Part shown: in pieces, positions 17,031 through 25,574 of the stretch | How positions within the stretch are numbered: position 1 is the stretch's first letter | Layout: each line of letters opens with the position of its first letter | Assembly (NCBI RefSeq): GCF_039954625.1 | Contig: NZ_CP157199.1 | Span: 2,542,001-2,606,000, forward strand | DNA from: Pontimicrobium sp. SW4 | Lineage (GTDB): Bacteria > Bacteroidota > Bacteroidia > Flavobacteriales > Flavobacteriaceae | DNA length: 64,000 nt | Reading direction: 5' to 3' | Notes under the pieces: model-generated | Database searches by the model: none | Seen by the model: only the letters and a program-made list of their open reading frames with translations | Told to the model about the DNA's origin: nothing | Translations under genes and position numbers: made by a program

Positions 17031-18986
17031 TTATAACACACGATTCAGTTTCCGGGAGAGTAACATTTTTAGGTTAGAGTAATTCATAACATCTTCTAAA
17101 ATAGATTTAGAATTTGATGGATTTTCTATGGTTTCTTGTTTAAAATCGCTTACTTTTTGATCTATTAAATAACAACGTAAGCTTAAAATGGTTTCGCTTA
17201 CTAATTGTCCGATACTATGTGTTTTAGCTTTTGGATAAATGTTTTTACGCTCCCAATCATGTAAATTATAGCGTTCATCATTCATTAGAATATGTGTGAT
17301 TTCGTTAGCTATATGCGGTTCTACTGTATTCACAAAACTCTCTAAAGCAAATTCAGGGTTTTGATTTAAGGTATCTATTAATACATAATACAATTCTCTA
17401 AAATTATCGTTAGTAAACTCCATTTCATCTTCTTGTAAATCTAAATAGATTTTTTCGAACACTTTTGCCTCATGTATCACAGGTTCAAGACCTAAACCTC
17501 CTTCGTCGTTTTCTTTTAGTACTAAATCTTCAAATTCTTCTGTTTTATTTCCGTAAAGTAATAAGGCTTCAATAATTTTACTTTCTAATTCGTATTGAAT
17601 ATCTACTTTTTTTCTGGTTGTTGTTGATTTCACAACCTCAAACGCTTTTTGCTCTTTTTTGTATGATTTGTTTGCCTCTTGGAGTTCTTTTTTACCAATT
17701 TGCGCCAATGTGCTAAATAGTACGTCTTCACTAATATCCATAATTCTAGCACACTCTTGAACGTAAATTTCCTTTTGAATACGATCTGGAATTTTAGAAA
17801 TACTTGCTACCATATCTCTAATTAAAGCTGCTTTTTTAACAGGGTCGTTCTTCGCATCTTCCATTAACAAAGATGCTTTGTAGGCTATAAAATCTTTAGC
17901 GTTTGTTTTTAAGTATTCAGCTAGTTCTTCATGGGTATTCTGCTTTGCAAAACTATCTGGATCTTCACCATCTGGAAAGGTACAAACCTTTACATTCATG
18001 CCTTGTTCTAGAATCAAGTCTATTCCTCTTAACGATGCTCTTATCCCAGCTGCATCACCATCAAAAAGCACTGTAATATTTTTTGTAAGACGATTAATCA
18101 ATCGTATTTGTTCCGAAGTCAAAGCTGTTCCAGATGAAGACACCACATTAGTAATTCCTTTTTGGTAAAACTGAATCACATCTGTATAACCTTCTACCAA
18201 ATAACAATTATCTTCTTTTGCAATACTTTGTTTAGCATAATAAATACCATACAAGACTTTGCTTTTGTGGTAGATATCACTTTCTGGTGAGTTAAGGTAT
18301 TTGGCTGCTTTTTTATTAGTTCCTAAAATACGACCACCAAAACCCAACACACGACCAGACATACTATGTATTGGAAACATCACACGACCTTTAAATCGAT
18401 CAAACTGTTTTTCTTCCTTAACAATAGTAAGTCCTGTTTTTTCTAGATATTCAAGTTGATATCCTTGTTCTATAGCTTCGTCTGTAAATGCTTGCCACTC
18501 ATCTAAAGCATAGCCAAGTTGAAATTTTTTAATAATCTCATCGGTAAAACCACGTTCTTTAAAATAACTTAAGCCAATAGATTTACCTATGTCTGTTTTA
18601 TGCATCATATTTTGAAAATAGGTATTGGCATATTCACTTACCAAATACATACTTTCACGTTCGCTTGCTTCTTCTTTTTCTTCGTTGGTTTGCTCAGTTT
18701 CTTCTATTTCAATATTGTACTTTTTAGCTAAATATTTTATAGCCTCTGGATACGTAAAATGTTCATGCTCCATTAAAAAAGACACTACTGTCCCTCCTTT
18801 TCCACTTGAAAAATCTTTCCATATTTGCTTTACAGGAGACACCATAAAACTTGGTGAGCGTTCTTCACTAAACGGACTTAAGCCTTTAAAGTTGCTCCCA
18901 GACTTTTTTAAGTTTACAAAATCACCAATAACCTCCTCTACACGAGCAGTTTCAAATACTTTATCTATGGTGGATTTTGATATCAA
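17031..18986 (-). CDS. dnaG: DNA primase DnaG, zinc-ligand-free N-terminal domain
   Basis: Makes RNA primers at the replication fork with the DnaB helicase. The 651 residues hold an N-terminal CHC2-like domain (about 1-95), the TOPRIM catalytic core with LVEGYTDVI near 260 and LFDGDAAG near 305, and a helicase-binding C-terminus. The N-terminal domain keeps its fold signature (GLSPFSEERSPSFMVSP, then KDFSSGKGG) but every expected zinc ligand is replaced: Ser37, Ser40, Asp58 and Ser61 stand where Cys, His, Cys and Cys are usual. As I recall, relatives in this family share the trait. Confidence 0.95.
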   Translation of the reverse strand: MISKSTIDKVFETARVEEVIGDFVNLKKSGSNFKGLSPFSEERSPSFMVSPVKQIWKDFSSGKGGTVVSFLMEHEHFTYPEAIKYLAKKYNIEIEETEQTNEEKEEASERESMYLVSEYANTYFQNMMHKTDIGKSIGLSYFKERGFTDEIIKKFQLGYALDEWQAFTDEAIEQGYQLEYLEKTGLTIVKEEKQFDRFKGRVMFPIHSMSGRVLGFGGRILGTNKKAAKYLNSPESDIYHKSKVLYGIYYAKQSIAKEDNCYLVEGYTDVIQFYQKGITNVVSSSGTALTSEQIRLINRLTKNITVLFDGDAAGIRASLRGIDLILEQGMNVKVCTFPDGEDPDSFAKQNTHEELAEYLKTNAKDFIAYKASLLMEDAKNDPVKKAALIRDMVASISKIPDRIQKEIYVQECARIMDISEDVLFSTLAQIGKKELQEANKSYKKEQKAFEVVKSTTTRKKVDIQYELESKIIEALLLYGNKTEEFEDLVLKENDEGGLGLEPVIHEAKVFEKIYLDLQEDEMEFTNDNFRELYYVLIDTLNQNPEFALESFVNTVEPHIANEITHILMNDERYNLHDWERKNIYPKAKTHSIGQLVSETILSLRCYLIDQKVSDFKQETIENPSNSKSILEDVMNYSNLKMLLSRKLNRVL

Positions 18987-19004
18987 ATTTTTAATTTAAA
19001 ATAG

Positions 19005-19027
19005 ATTCCTGCCTATACAGGAATGAC
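19005..19027 (+). repeat. Dispersed hairpin repeat, copy a
   Basis: ATTCCTG, loop CCTATA, CAGGAAT, then GAC. Arms are exact over 7 bases. It lies 19 bases upstream of the dnaG start. It shares the pattern GAT-n-CTG...CAG-n-ATGAC with copies at 41508, 46619 and 59607. Confidence 0.65.
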
Positions 19028-19085
19028 ACTGTAAATGTAATATAATACAACTGTATTTAAAAAAGTTAGGTTTATATTTATCGGC

Positions 19086-19123
19086 AAAAAAGGGTTCAGA
19101 CTAATATATAGCTGAACCCTTTT
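19086..19123 (-). terminator. Intrinsic terminator of the sigma-factor operon
   Basis: On the minus strand the stem AAAAGGGTTCAG (19123-19112 side) pairs with CTGAACCCTTTT over 12 bases around a 12-base loop and runs into six T. It begins 25 bases after the stop of the beta-barrel gene. Confidence 0.85.
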
Positions 19124-19147
19124 AAAAACAAATATAAGTAGTGATTA

Positions 19148-20224
19148 TTAGTCCATATCGAATCTCACACCAAATGAGATGTTGTTTTGTTTTACTGCTT
19201 GGTCTTTAAATATTGGTGACATATCGTATTTTACATACAGAGCTGTATCATCAATGGCAATATAACCGCTTAAGCCATATACCAAACTTGTGGCATTAAA
19301 GCTTTTTTTCATTTTGTCCTTAACGTTTTCACCGTCTATGGAATACTTAAGCTTTTGTCTTGTGCCAATATTAAAACCAGCATAACCACCAATACCTATT
19401 TTAAATTTATTACGTGTACTGTACCTAAAATAGTCTTCTCTATCTATACGCTTTGATGGTCCAAACTCAAAATGTACAGGAAATACTAAGTTGGTGATAG
19501 ATAGTTTTGATTTCTTTAATTCAGAAGTAAACTCTTCTAGCATGGTATCATTACCATTTTGGGTAAAGTACATATTGTCTTTTGGTTTCAATCCGTTTAT
19601 TTGGAAAGAATAACCATATTTTATTCTTAAAAAATTAGAATTTTCGAACACACGTGTTTTCCAAGCCCAACCAATTTCAAAGAAACGAGAACCGCCAATT
19701 TTGTATGGTGAATCATCAAATTTTTCACCTTCTATTATGGCATTGTTCAAGCCAAAAGCCAAAACCATGTCACTTGAAGTTCGTCTATCATAACGCCTTG
19801 GCTTGTCATCTCTTCGTTTACCAAAATATATAAAGCTGTCCTTCTCATCTTTACCACTACCTATTCTAAAAACAAAACCATCTTCGTCTTCAGAAGTATC
19901 TCTAGACACATAGCCATTTCTTTTTAATAGTTCAATCTTATTATCAATAATGGCTATTCTGTTTTCGATGTTTAGCGCATGCTTTTGAGCAGCTTCTTTT
20001 TTTAGGCGTTCAGCTTCAGCTTGTGTTATGTCTCCTTTGTCAAAACGTTGATTAATCGCCTCAACTTTAGATTTTAAAGCTTCTCGCTCTTCTTCTTCAA
20101 TTGTTTTTTTAAGTTTAACAAGCATTTCGAGGCTTTCTTCTTTAGTAACTGACTCTTGTGCGTTTACTAATTGTATGCTAAAGCATAAAATTGAAATTAA
20201 CAAGTACTTTGTAATTGTTTGCAT
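19148..20224 (-). CDS. Outer-membrane beta-barrel protein with coiled-coil N-terminus
   Basis: A signal peptide (MQTITKYLLISILCFSIQLVNAQ) is followed by a charged helical, probably coiled-coil, region at about residues 25-105 rich in Glu and Lys, then by a region of alternating aromatic strands that ends in FGVRFDMD, as expected for a beta-barrel. Function unknown. It is the last gene of a sigma factor/membrane protein/barrel operon closed by a terminator, so it may be the output or the sensor of that ECF system. Confidence 0.75.
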   Translation of the reverse strand: MQTITKYLLISILCFSIQLVNAQESVTKEESLEMLVKLKKTIEEEEREALKSKVEAINQRFDKGDITQAEAERLKKEAAQKHALNIENRIAIIDNKIELLKRNGYVSRDTSEDEDGFVFRIGSGKDEKDSFIYFGKRRDDKPRRYDRRTSSDMVLAFGLNNAIIEGEKFDDSPYKIGGSRFFEIGWAWKTRVFENSNFLRIKYGYSFQINGLKPKDNMYFTQNGNDTMLEEFTSELKKSKLSITNLVFPVHFEFGPSKRIDREDYFRYSTRNKFKIGIGGYAGFNIGTRQKLKYSIDGENVKDKMKKSFNATSLVYGLSGYIAIDDTALYVKYDMSPIFKDQAVKQNNISFGVRFDMD

Positions 20225-20267
20225 AACTGTTCGTTTTTTATTGATTTGATTTTTGATTTGATGAATT

Positions 20268-21053
20268 TTAATTATTTCTTTCGGCTACAACAGTTTTTAC
20301 TTCATTAAACCCTGTTTTTAGCATTTCTAAAACACGTGCTCTAAATGACTGCGCTTCTATGTCTTCTTCTACACTCAGCAACAAGGCATTCGCATCTATT
20401 GTTTTAGTGCCTTCGTTATATAGTCTTTTAAAAGTGATTTCTCGTTGCGCAGCACCTAACAAAGTATCTATCTCTGCATCAGTCACTTCCTTAGTTTTTT
20501 GCATGTTTTGAATTTGAGCCACAACTTCTTGTGCCTTTTGTTCTTCGAAGCTTAACTTTTTAGCAACTGTTTCTTTGTTTTCTTCTTTAATATTACTTGC
20601 AACAATCGGTTCTTCGGTTTTACTTGGAATTAACTTAAGCTGCTCTTTAGTTATTTTTTGTTTAGATTGAGATTTATTTGTTGTTTGCTTTTTAGGCGTT
20701 TCAGTCTTATCATTTTTAGAAGCTAAAATTTCAGTTTCATTAGAAAATATTTCTTTTTCTTCTGTAGGAATGTCCTCTTGTACATTATCATTAATTGGCT
20801 CTGGGCTTGTTTTATCTGTATCGACTATAGTTGGTTCAACAATATTAGTATTGTTATTATCAAATACATTTGTTATTAATAATATACCAACGATACTTGC
20901 TGCAATACCTAAATACCAAAAGCCTTTGTTATTCTTTTTAGATTTATTGGCATCAAGTTTATCATTTAACTTTTGCCACGCATCTGGGCTTGGTTGTATG
21001 GTGCGTTGCTCCAATTTATCTTTTAACTGTTCTTCATATTTCATTGGTGCCAT
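20268..21053 (-). CDS. Single-pass membrane protein, putative anti-sigma factor
   Basis: A cytoplasmic N-terminus of about 45 residues (MAPMKYEEQLKDKLEQRTI) is followed by one membrane segment (FWYLGIAASIVGILLITNVF, about 46-65) and a long low-complexity periplasmic part rich in Thr, Lys and Glu. The position directly after an ECF sigma gene, overlapping it by 20 bases, and the topology suggest an anti-sigma role; no anti-sigma domain is recognised with certainty. A second ATG at 21044 is possible. Confidence 0.7.
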   Translation of the reverse strand: MAPMKYEEQLKDKLEQRTIQPSPDAWQKLNDKLDANKSKKNNKGFWYLGIAASIVGILLITNVFDNNNTNIVEPTIVDTDKTSPEPINDNVQEDIPTEEKEIFSNETEILASKNDKTETPKKQTTNKSQSKQKITKEQLKLIPSKTEEPIVASNIKEENKETVAKKLSFEEQKAQEVVAQIQNMQKTKEVTDAEIDTLLGAAQREITFKRLYNEGTKTIDANALLLSVEEDIEAQSFRARVLEMLKTGFNEVKTVVAERNN

Positions 21054-21615
21054 GGGTAAGGTTATTAAGTTTTGCTAATTGTTGTTGTAAAAGCTGTCTT
21101 GCTTTAAATAATTGCGATTTAGAAGTGCCTTCGTTAATACCAAGCATTGTTGCTATTTCGCTATGTTTATATCCTTCAATGGCATACATTACAAATACCA
21201 TTCGGTAACCTTCTGGAAGATTGTCTATGAGTTGTTGTATTTCGGCAACATCAATCTCTGTTTTAATATTATTGGTTGCTGTTTCTGGAAACACCGTCTC
21301 GTCTGTACTAAACTCTAATTGCTTTTTTGAACGTAAAAACGAAATGGCCTCGTTAACCATAATACGTCGTATCCATCCTTCAAAACTTCCCTTACTATTA
21401 AAGCTCTTCAGCTTAGTAAATACTTTAAAAAACCCATTAAGCATCACTTCTTCGGCATGTTGAAAGTCGCTTATATAATAACGACATATGCTTAACATTT
21501 TTGGTGCATGCCATTCGTACAACATATGTTGTGCTTCTCTATTATTTCGGCTCGCTTTTTTTATAAGCTGAGCTTCGTTTTTATAAAGTTGAATGACTTT
21601 CAATGGATCCTTCAT
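21034..21615 (-). CDS. ECF-type RNA polymerase sigma factor
   Basis: The 193 residues show region 2 (QHMLYEWHAPKMLSICRYYISDFQHAEEVMLNGFFKVF, about 28-65) and region 4 with a helix-turn-helix (LPEGYRMVFVMYAIEGYKHSEIATMLGINEGTSKSQL region, about 134-172). It directs RNA polymerase to a small regulon, often envelope-related in Bacteroidota. It is the first gene of a three-gene operon ending at the terminator near 19086. Confidence 0.92.
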   Translation of the reverse strand: MKDPLKVIQLYKNEAQLIKKASRNNREAQHMLYEWHAPKMLSICRYYISDFQHAEEVMLNGFFKVFTKLKSFNSKGSFEGWIRRIMVNEAISFLRSKKQLEFSTDETVFPETATNNIKTEIDVAEIQQLIDNLPEGYRMVFVMYAIEGYKHSEIATMLGINEGTSKSQLFKARQLLQQQLAKLNNLTHGTNEI

Positions 21616-21749
21616 TTAATCTTCTATCTATATAGACGCAATAATGATGCAAATGGTTGTATGCGATTAAAAAATATTTTTTGAGACTGCAATTTAGAGA
21701 AACTATTACGAGCTATAAAACATTGATTTTGTGAGAAAAAACTACTAAC

Positions 21750-21810
21750 TTCGTTTAACGTCGGATATAATTTATTAAAACGACGCATATCCGTAAAAAC
21801 ATTAAACGAA
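21750..21810. repeat. Nested inverted repeats in the divergent intergenic region
   Basis: Outer arms TTCGTTTAA (21750-21758) and TTAAACGAA (21802-21810) enclose inner arms CGGATAT (21762-21768) and ATATCCG (21787-21793), all exact. A competing pair CGTCG/CGACG exists inside. The element lies between the sigma factor and the lipoprotein gene at 21849 and could be a structured RNA leader or a complex operator. Confidence 0.55.
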
Positions 21811-21848
21811 TTTTCGATTTTAAAAGCTAATTTGTACCTAGAATTATA

Positions 21849-22460
21849 ATGAAAACCCTTCTTAAAATAATTATAATTAGTCTATTAATATCCTCATGTT
21901 CTTCATCAAAAAACTATACCTATTTTGATGAAAACAATTTCGAAATAAGTAGTCGCGAATATACTAGAGGAATTTTAACTGGTAAATTGTTATCTATACA
22001 ACTCGACTCTACAAAACTAAAACTAACCACCAGAGAAAAACATGGTACATTGACTAATCTGTCAAAATTTGTTGAGCTACTTGAAGTAGGTTTAGACACT
22101 AAAATTGACTCAACCAAACCTATTGTTATTATCTTTTATCCTGGAGAAGATAAGTTTAATCGTGCTCTTAATGAGAACATAGACAATATGAGTAAATGGT
22201 ATTATCAACTAGAAAATGGGTTACAGCAAGTAGCCAAAATTAAACCTTTGTATATCTATAAAGACTCCAAAGGCTTAGAAAATTATGAGGGCTTGCTAGA
22301 TTGGAAACAAGACCCCAACCAATTTATAGAACATCTGTTTTTTAAACACCATTATCCTTGTCATAGTTTTGTGGTTATTTCCAGTAAAGGAGATTATATA
22401 AGTTATTTTGGTGAGTTTCCTAAAGAATTTGTTTGGGAAGCTGCGCAAATATTAAAGTAG
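21849..22460 (+). CDS. Lipoprotein of unknown function
   Basis: The 203 residues begin with a lipoprotein signal (MKTLLKIIIISLLISSCSS). The mature part has the pattern of a thioredoxin-like alpha/beta protein (IVIIFYPGEDKFNRALNEN, then HSFVVISSKGDYISYFGEFPKE), but no CxxC motif is visible, so a thiol redox role is not supported. No family recognised. A nested inverted repeat lies 39 bases upstream. It runs towards the polyprenyl synthase gene, one base short of meeting it. Confidence 0.65.
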   Translation: MKTLLKIIIISLLISSCSSSKNYTYFDENNFEISSREYTRGILTGKLLSIQLDSTKLKLTTREKHGTLTNLSKFVELLEVGLDTKIDSTKPIVIIFYPGEDKFNRALNENIDNMSKWYYQLENGLQQVAKIKPLYIYKDSKGLENYEGLLDWKQDPNQFIEHLFFKHHYPCHSFVVISSKGDYISYFGEFPKEFVWEAAQILK

Positions 22461-22461
22461 A

Positions 22462-23439
22462 CTATTTCTTTCTATCTATCACATAATTCACCATAAGTTC
22501 TAATGAATTTTTATAAGCAGAATCTGAGTAATGTTGTAATAATTGTAAGGCTTCTTCTTGGAATTGTTTCATTTTAGTCACTGCATAGTCTAAACCTCCA
22601 TTGTCTTTTACAAAGGCAATGACTTCTTTAACACGCTTTTTATCTTTATTATGGTTTTTTATAGAATTAATTAACCAATCATGGTCTTTTTTAGAACAAT
22701 TATTTAACACGTGTATTAATGGCAAAGTCATTTTTTGCTCTTTAATATCGATTCCTGTTGGCTTTCCTATTTTGGTATCGCCATAATCAAACAAATCGTC
22801 TTTTATTTGAAATGCCATTCCTATAAGTTCACCAAATTTATGCATAGTAACGACCTCTGTAGAATTTGGTTTTACCGAAGCAGCCCCCAAACTACAGCAA
22901 GCAGCAATAAGTGTTGCTGTTTTCTGGCGAATAATTTCGTAATAGACGTCTTCGGTTATATCTAGTTTTCGTGCTTTTTCGATTTGTAATAACTCTCCTT
23001 CTACTACTTCACGAACTGCTACCGAAATTATTTTAAGCAAGTCGAAATCATTATTATCAATACATACTAGCATCCCTTTTGATAATAAATAATCGCCGAC
23101 TAAAACGGCAATTTTATTTTTCCATAAGGCATTAATAGAAAAGAATCCTCGACGTCTGTTACTGTCGTCCACAACATCATCATGTACTAGAGATGCTGTG
23201 TGAATTAGTTCAATAACAGATGCGCCTCTATACGTACGTTCGCTTACCTCGCCATTATTAAGCATTTTAGAAACTAGAAATACGAACATAGGTCGCATTT
23301 GCTTCCCTTTTCTATTAACTATATAATGCGTGATTCTATTAAGCAGTGCAACTTTACTTGACATGGACAATCGGAACTTTTGCTCAAACAGTTCCATTTC
23401 ATAATCTATGGGTTGCTTTATTTGCTCTACTATTTTCAA
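22462..23439 (-). CDS. Trans-polyprenyl diphosphate synthase
   Basis: Builds a long prenyl diphosphate, probably the side chain of menaquinone, from isopentenyl diphosphate. Both aspartate-rich motifs are present: DDVVDDSNRRRG near residue 75 and DDLFDYG near 205, together with GKQMRPMFVF for diphosphate binding. The start is set at the TTG at 23439 (MKIVEQIKQPIDYEM), which fits the family; a TTG at 23469 would add ten hydrophobic residues. Chain length cannot be set from sequence by eye. Confidence 0.9.
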   Translation of the reverse strand: MKIVEQIKQPIDYEMELFEQKFRLSMSSKVALLNRITHYIVNRKGKQMRPMFVFLVSKMLNNGEVSERTYRGASVIELIHTASLVHDDVVDDSNRRRGFFSINALWKNKIAVLVGDYLLSKGMLVCIDNNDFDLLKIISVAVREVVEGELLQIEKARKLDITEDVYYEIIRQKTATLIAACCSLGAASVKPNSTEVVTMHKFGELIGMAFQIKDDLFDYGDTKIGKPTGIDIKEQKMTLPLIHVLNNCSKKDHDWLINSIKNHNKDKKRVKEVIAFVKDNGGLDYAVTKMKQFQEEALQLLQHYSDSAYKNSLELMVNYVIDRKK

Positions 23440-23499
23440 GAGAAGTAATTTTAACTTTACAGTTAACAAACCTACTAAAAAAAGCCAATTAAGACTAAT

Positions 23500-23523
23500 A
23501 ATACTTTTAAGTTCAAAAGTATT
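23500..23523. repeat. Inverted repeat between divergent genes
   Basis: AATACTTTT and AAAAGTATT are exact 9-base arms around AAGTTC, between the polyprenyl synthase gene and the divergent secreted-protein gene. Could be an operator; nothing else identifies it. Confidence 0.4.
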
Positions 23524-23585
23524 TTGGAAACATATTTAATTTTTTCATATTTTAGTGATTGTCAATTGTTTAATTCAACAGATTC

Positions 23586-24461
23586 ATGAAAAAATTAACA
23601 CTCACTCTTTTGGTGGTGGTATTTTACCATACATCATTTTCTCAAATTCTTACCGAAAATTTTAATGATATCACATCGCTTTCTGGAGCTGGATGGAGCT
23701 TTTTAAACCTAAGTTCGCAACCAGGAACAACTAATTGGTTTCAAGGTATAGGCAATATTTTTCCTGCTTATGCAGGGGCTAATAGTTCATACATTGCCGC
23801 AAATTTTCAAAACCATGCAAATAATGGAACTATTAGTAACTGGATGATATTACCTGTTACAACCGTTAATAATGGTGATCAAATTAATTTTTTTACGCGC
23901 GGTCCTGTAGGTAGTAATTATCCGGATCGATTACAAGTAAGAATGAGTATTGATGGTGGATCTTCTACCAATCCAACTAATTCATCAGATCTTGGTTCTT
24001 ATACTACCTTATTATTAGATATTAACCCTACACTAGCTATTGGTGGGTATCCAGAAGCTTGGACTGAGCAACTAATTAATATTTCTGGTTTAGCAAGCAC
24101 GACAGATGTGCGAATAGCATTTAGATATTTTGCCAATGATGCTGGTCCAAATGGTGCCAATTCCAATTATATTGGGATTGATGAAATAGAAGTATCATCA
24201 CCTCCTTTAAGTGTAAATGATATTAGATTGTCTAATGTAACACATTATTATGATAAGCAACAAAGTTCGTTAAATTTAGAATCTAAAAACTATTTACTTA
24301 GTGGAGCAAAAATATATAGCTTAACAGGACAAGAAGTACTATCTAAAAAACTTTCTGGTTATACTGAACGTATTAATCTTAACGCTATTTCGCAAGGGTT
24401 ATATGTTGTAAAAATTGAAGTCATAGGTGGCACAAAACTGATAAAGCTAGTAAAAGAATAA
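23586..24461 (+). CDS. Secreted choice-of-anchor J-type protein with T9SS sorting domain
   Basis: A signal peptide (MKKLTLTLLVVVFYHTSFSQ) precedes a jelly-roll-like domain of the cleaved-adhesin/choice-of-anchor J kind (LTENFNDITSLSGAGWSFLN; NWFQG; AYAGANSSYIAANF; SNYIGIDEIEV). The last 75 or so residues form a type A C-terminal sorting domain (AKIYSLTGQEVLSKKLSG, then ISQGLYVVKIE, ending KLIKLVKE) that directs proteins through the type IX secretion system. It is likely a cell-surface or released protein. Confidence 0.88.
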   Translation: MKKLTLTLLVVVFYHTSFSQILTENFNDITSLSGAGWSFLNLSSQPGTTNWFQGIGNIFPAYAGANSSYIAANFQNHANNGTISNWMILPVTTVNNGDQINFFTRGPVGSNYPDRLQVRMSIDGGSSTNPTNSSDLGSYTTLLLDINPTLAIGGYPEAWTEQLINISGLASTTDVRIAFRYFANDAGPNGANSNYIGIDEIEVSSPPLSVNDIRLSNVTHYYDKQQSSLNLESKNYLLSGAKIYSLTGQEVLSKKLSGYTERINLNAISQGLYVVKIEVIGGTKLIKLVKE

Positions 24462-24492
24462 ATTTAAAAGAGCAGCAATGATGTAGCTTTTT

Positions 24493-25533
24493 TTATGATT
24501 TATTTGCAAGCTGACCACAAGCAGCATCAATATCTTTACCTCGTGAACGTCTAACAGTAACAGTAATCCTATTTCGTTCTAGCATTGATACATACATATT
24601 GATTGCTTCGTTATCGGCCTGTTTAAAATCGCCATCATCAATAGGATTGTACTCGATTAAATTAACTTTACTTGGTGCGAATTTGCAGAATTTAATTAAT
24701 GCATCTACATCCTCCTTTTTATCATTAATTCCTTGCCAAACAACATATTCGTAAGTGATTGGGTTTTTAGTTTTAGTATACCAATATTCTAAAGCTTCTC
24801 TTAAATCGGCTAACGGAAATGTTGCATTAAATGGCATAATAGAGGTACGTACTGAATCTCTTGCTGAATGCAAAGACACTGCTAATTTAAATTTCACCTC
24901 ATCATCAGCCATTTTTTTAATCATTTTAGGCACACCAGATGTTGATACTACAATACGTTTTGGTGACATCCCTAAACCTTCTGGGGATGTTATTTTATCT
25001 ATAGCTTTGAGTACGTTATTGTAATTCATAAGTGGTTCTCCCATTCCCATAAAAACAATATTAGACAATGGACGATTATGATATAATTTGCTTTCTTTAT
25101 CAATAGCAACTACTTGATCATAAATTTCGTCTGGGTTTAAATTTCGCATGCGTTTTAAACGTGACGTAGCACAAAATTTACAATCTAAACTGCACCCAAC
25201 TTGACTAGACACACAAGCTGTTGTTCTTGTTTTAGTTGGTATTAATACAGATTCTACGATTAAACCATCATGCAATCTCACAGCATTTTTAATAGTTCCA
25301 TCACTACTTCTCTGCATGTTATCGACTTCAATATGGTTAATTACAAAATTGTCATCAAGCATTTGTCTGGTTTGTTTTGAGATGCTTGTCATATCCTCAA
25401 AATTATGCGCAGATTTTTGCCATAACCATTCATACACTTGATTACCTCTAAATGCTTTATCACCTTGGTCTACAAAGAAGGTTCTGAGCTCTTCTTTAGT
25501 TAACGCGCGTATGTCTTTTTTTGCTTGAGTCAT
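24493..25533 (-). CDS. rlmN: 23S rRNA/tRNA adenine-C2 methyltransferase RlmN
   Basis: Radical SAM enzyme that methylates C2 of A2503 in 23S rRNA and A37 in some tRNAs. The cluster motif CSLDCKFC (C-x3-C-x2-C) is near residue 115, with VGC before it, and the methyl-carrying Cys lies in the C-terminal AACGQL. The ATG at 25533 (MTQAKKDIRAL) is chosen; a TTG at 25542 would run into the terminator hairpin of queA. About 346 residues, normal length. Confidence 0.95.
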   Translation of the reverse strand: MTQAKKDIRALTKEELRTFFVDQGDKAFRGNQVYEWLWQKSAHNFEDMTSISKQTRQMLDDNFVINHIEVDNMQRSSDGTIKNAVRLHDGLIVESVLIPTKTRTTACVSSQVGCSLDCKFCATSRLKRMRNLNPDEIYDQVVAIDKESKLYHNRPLSNIVFMGMGEPLMNYNNVLKAIDKITSPEGLGMSPKRIVVSTSGVPKMIKKMADDEVKFKLAVSLHSARDSVRTSIMPFNATFPLADLREALEYWYTKTKNPITYEYVVWQGINDKKEDVDALIKFCKFAPSKVNLIEYNPIDDGDFKQADNEAINMYVSMLERNRITVTVRRSRGKDIDAACGQLANKS

Positions 25534-25540
25534 TGGAGTC

Positions 25541-25563
25541 AAAAAAGCCTCGAAAAACGAGGC
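25541..25563 (-). terminator. Intrinsic terminator after queA
   Basis: On the minus strand GCCTCG, loop TTTTT, CGAGGC and then T6. It lies between the queA stop and the rlmN start, so rlmN probably has its own promoter or relies on read-through. Confidence 0.85.
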
Positions 25564-25574
25564 TCATTTTAAAT

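Noticed and set aside
18780..18900. Zinc-site loss in DnaG as a sequencing error
   Set aside because: Four separate substitutions with the frame and all neighbouring conserved residues intact are not explained by an error.
24462..24492. Terminator between the T9SS protein gene and rlmN
   Set aside because: A T run exists, but the possible stem (AGC with GCT) is too short to support a call.
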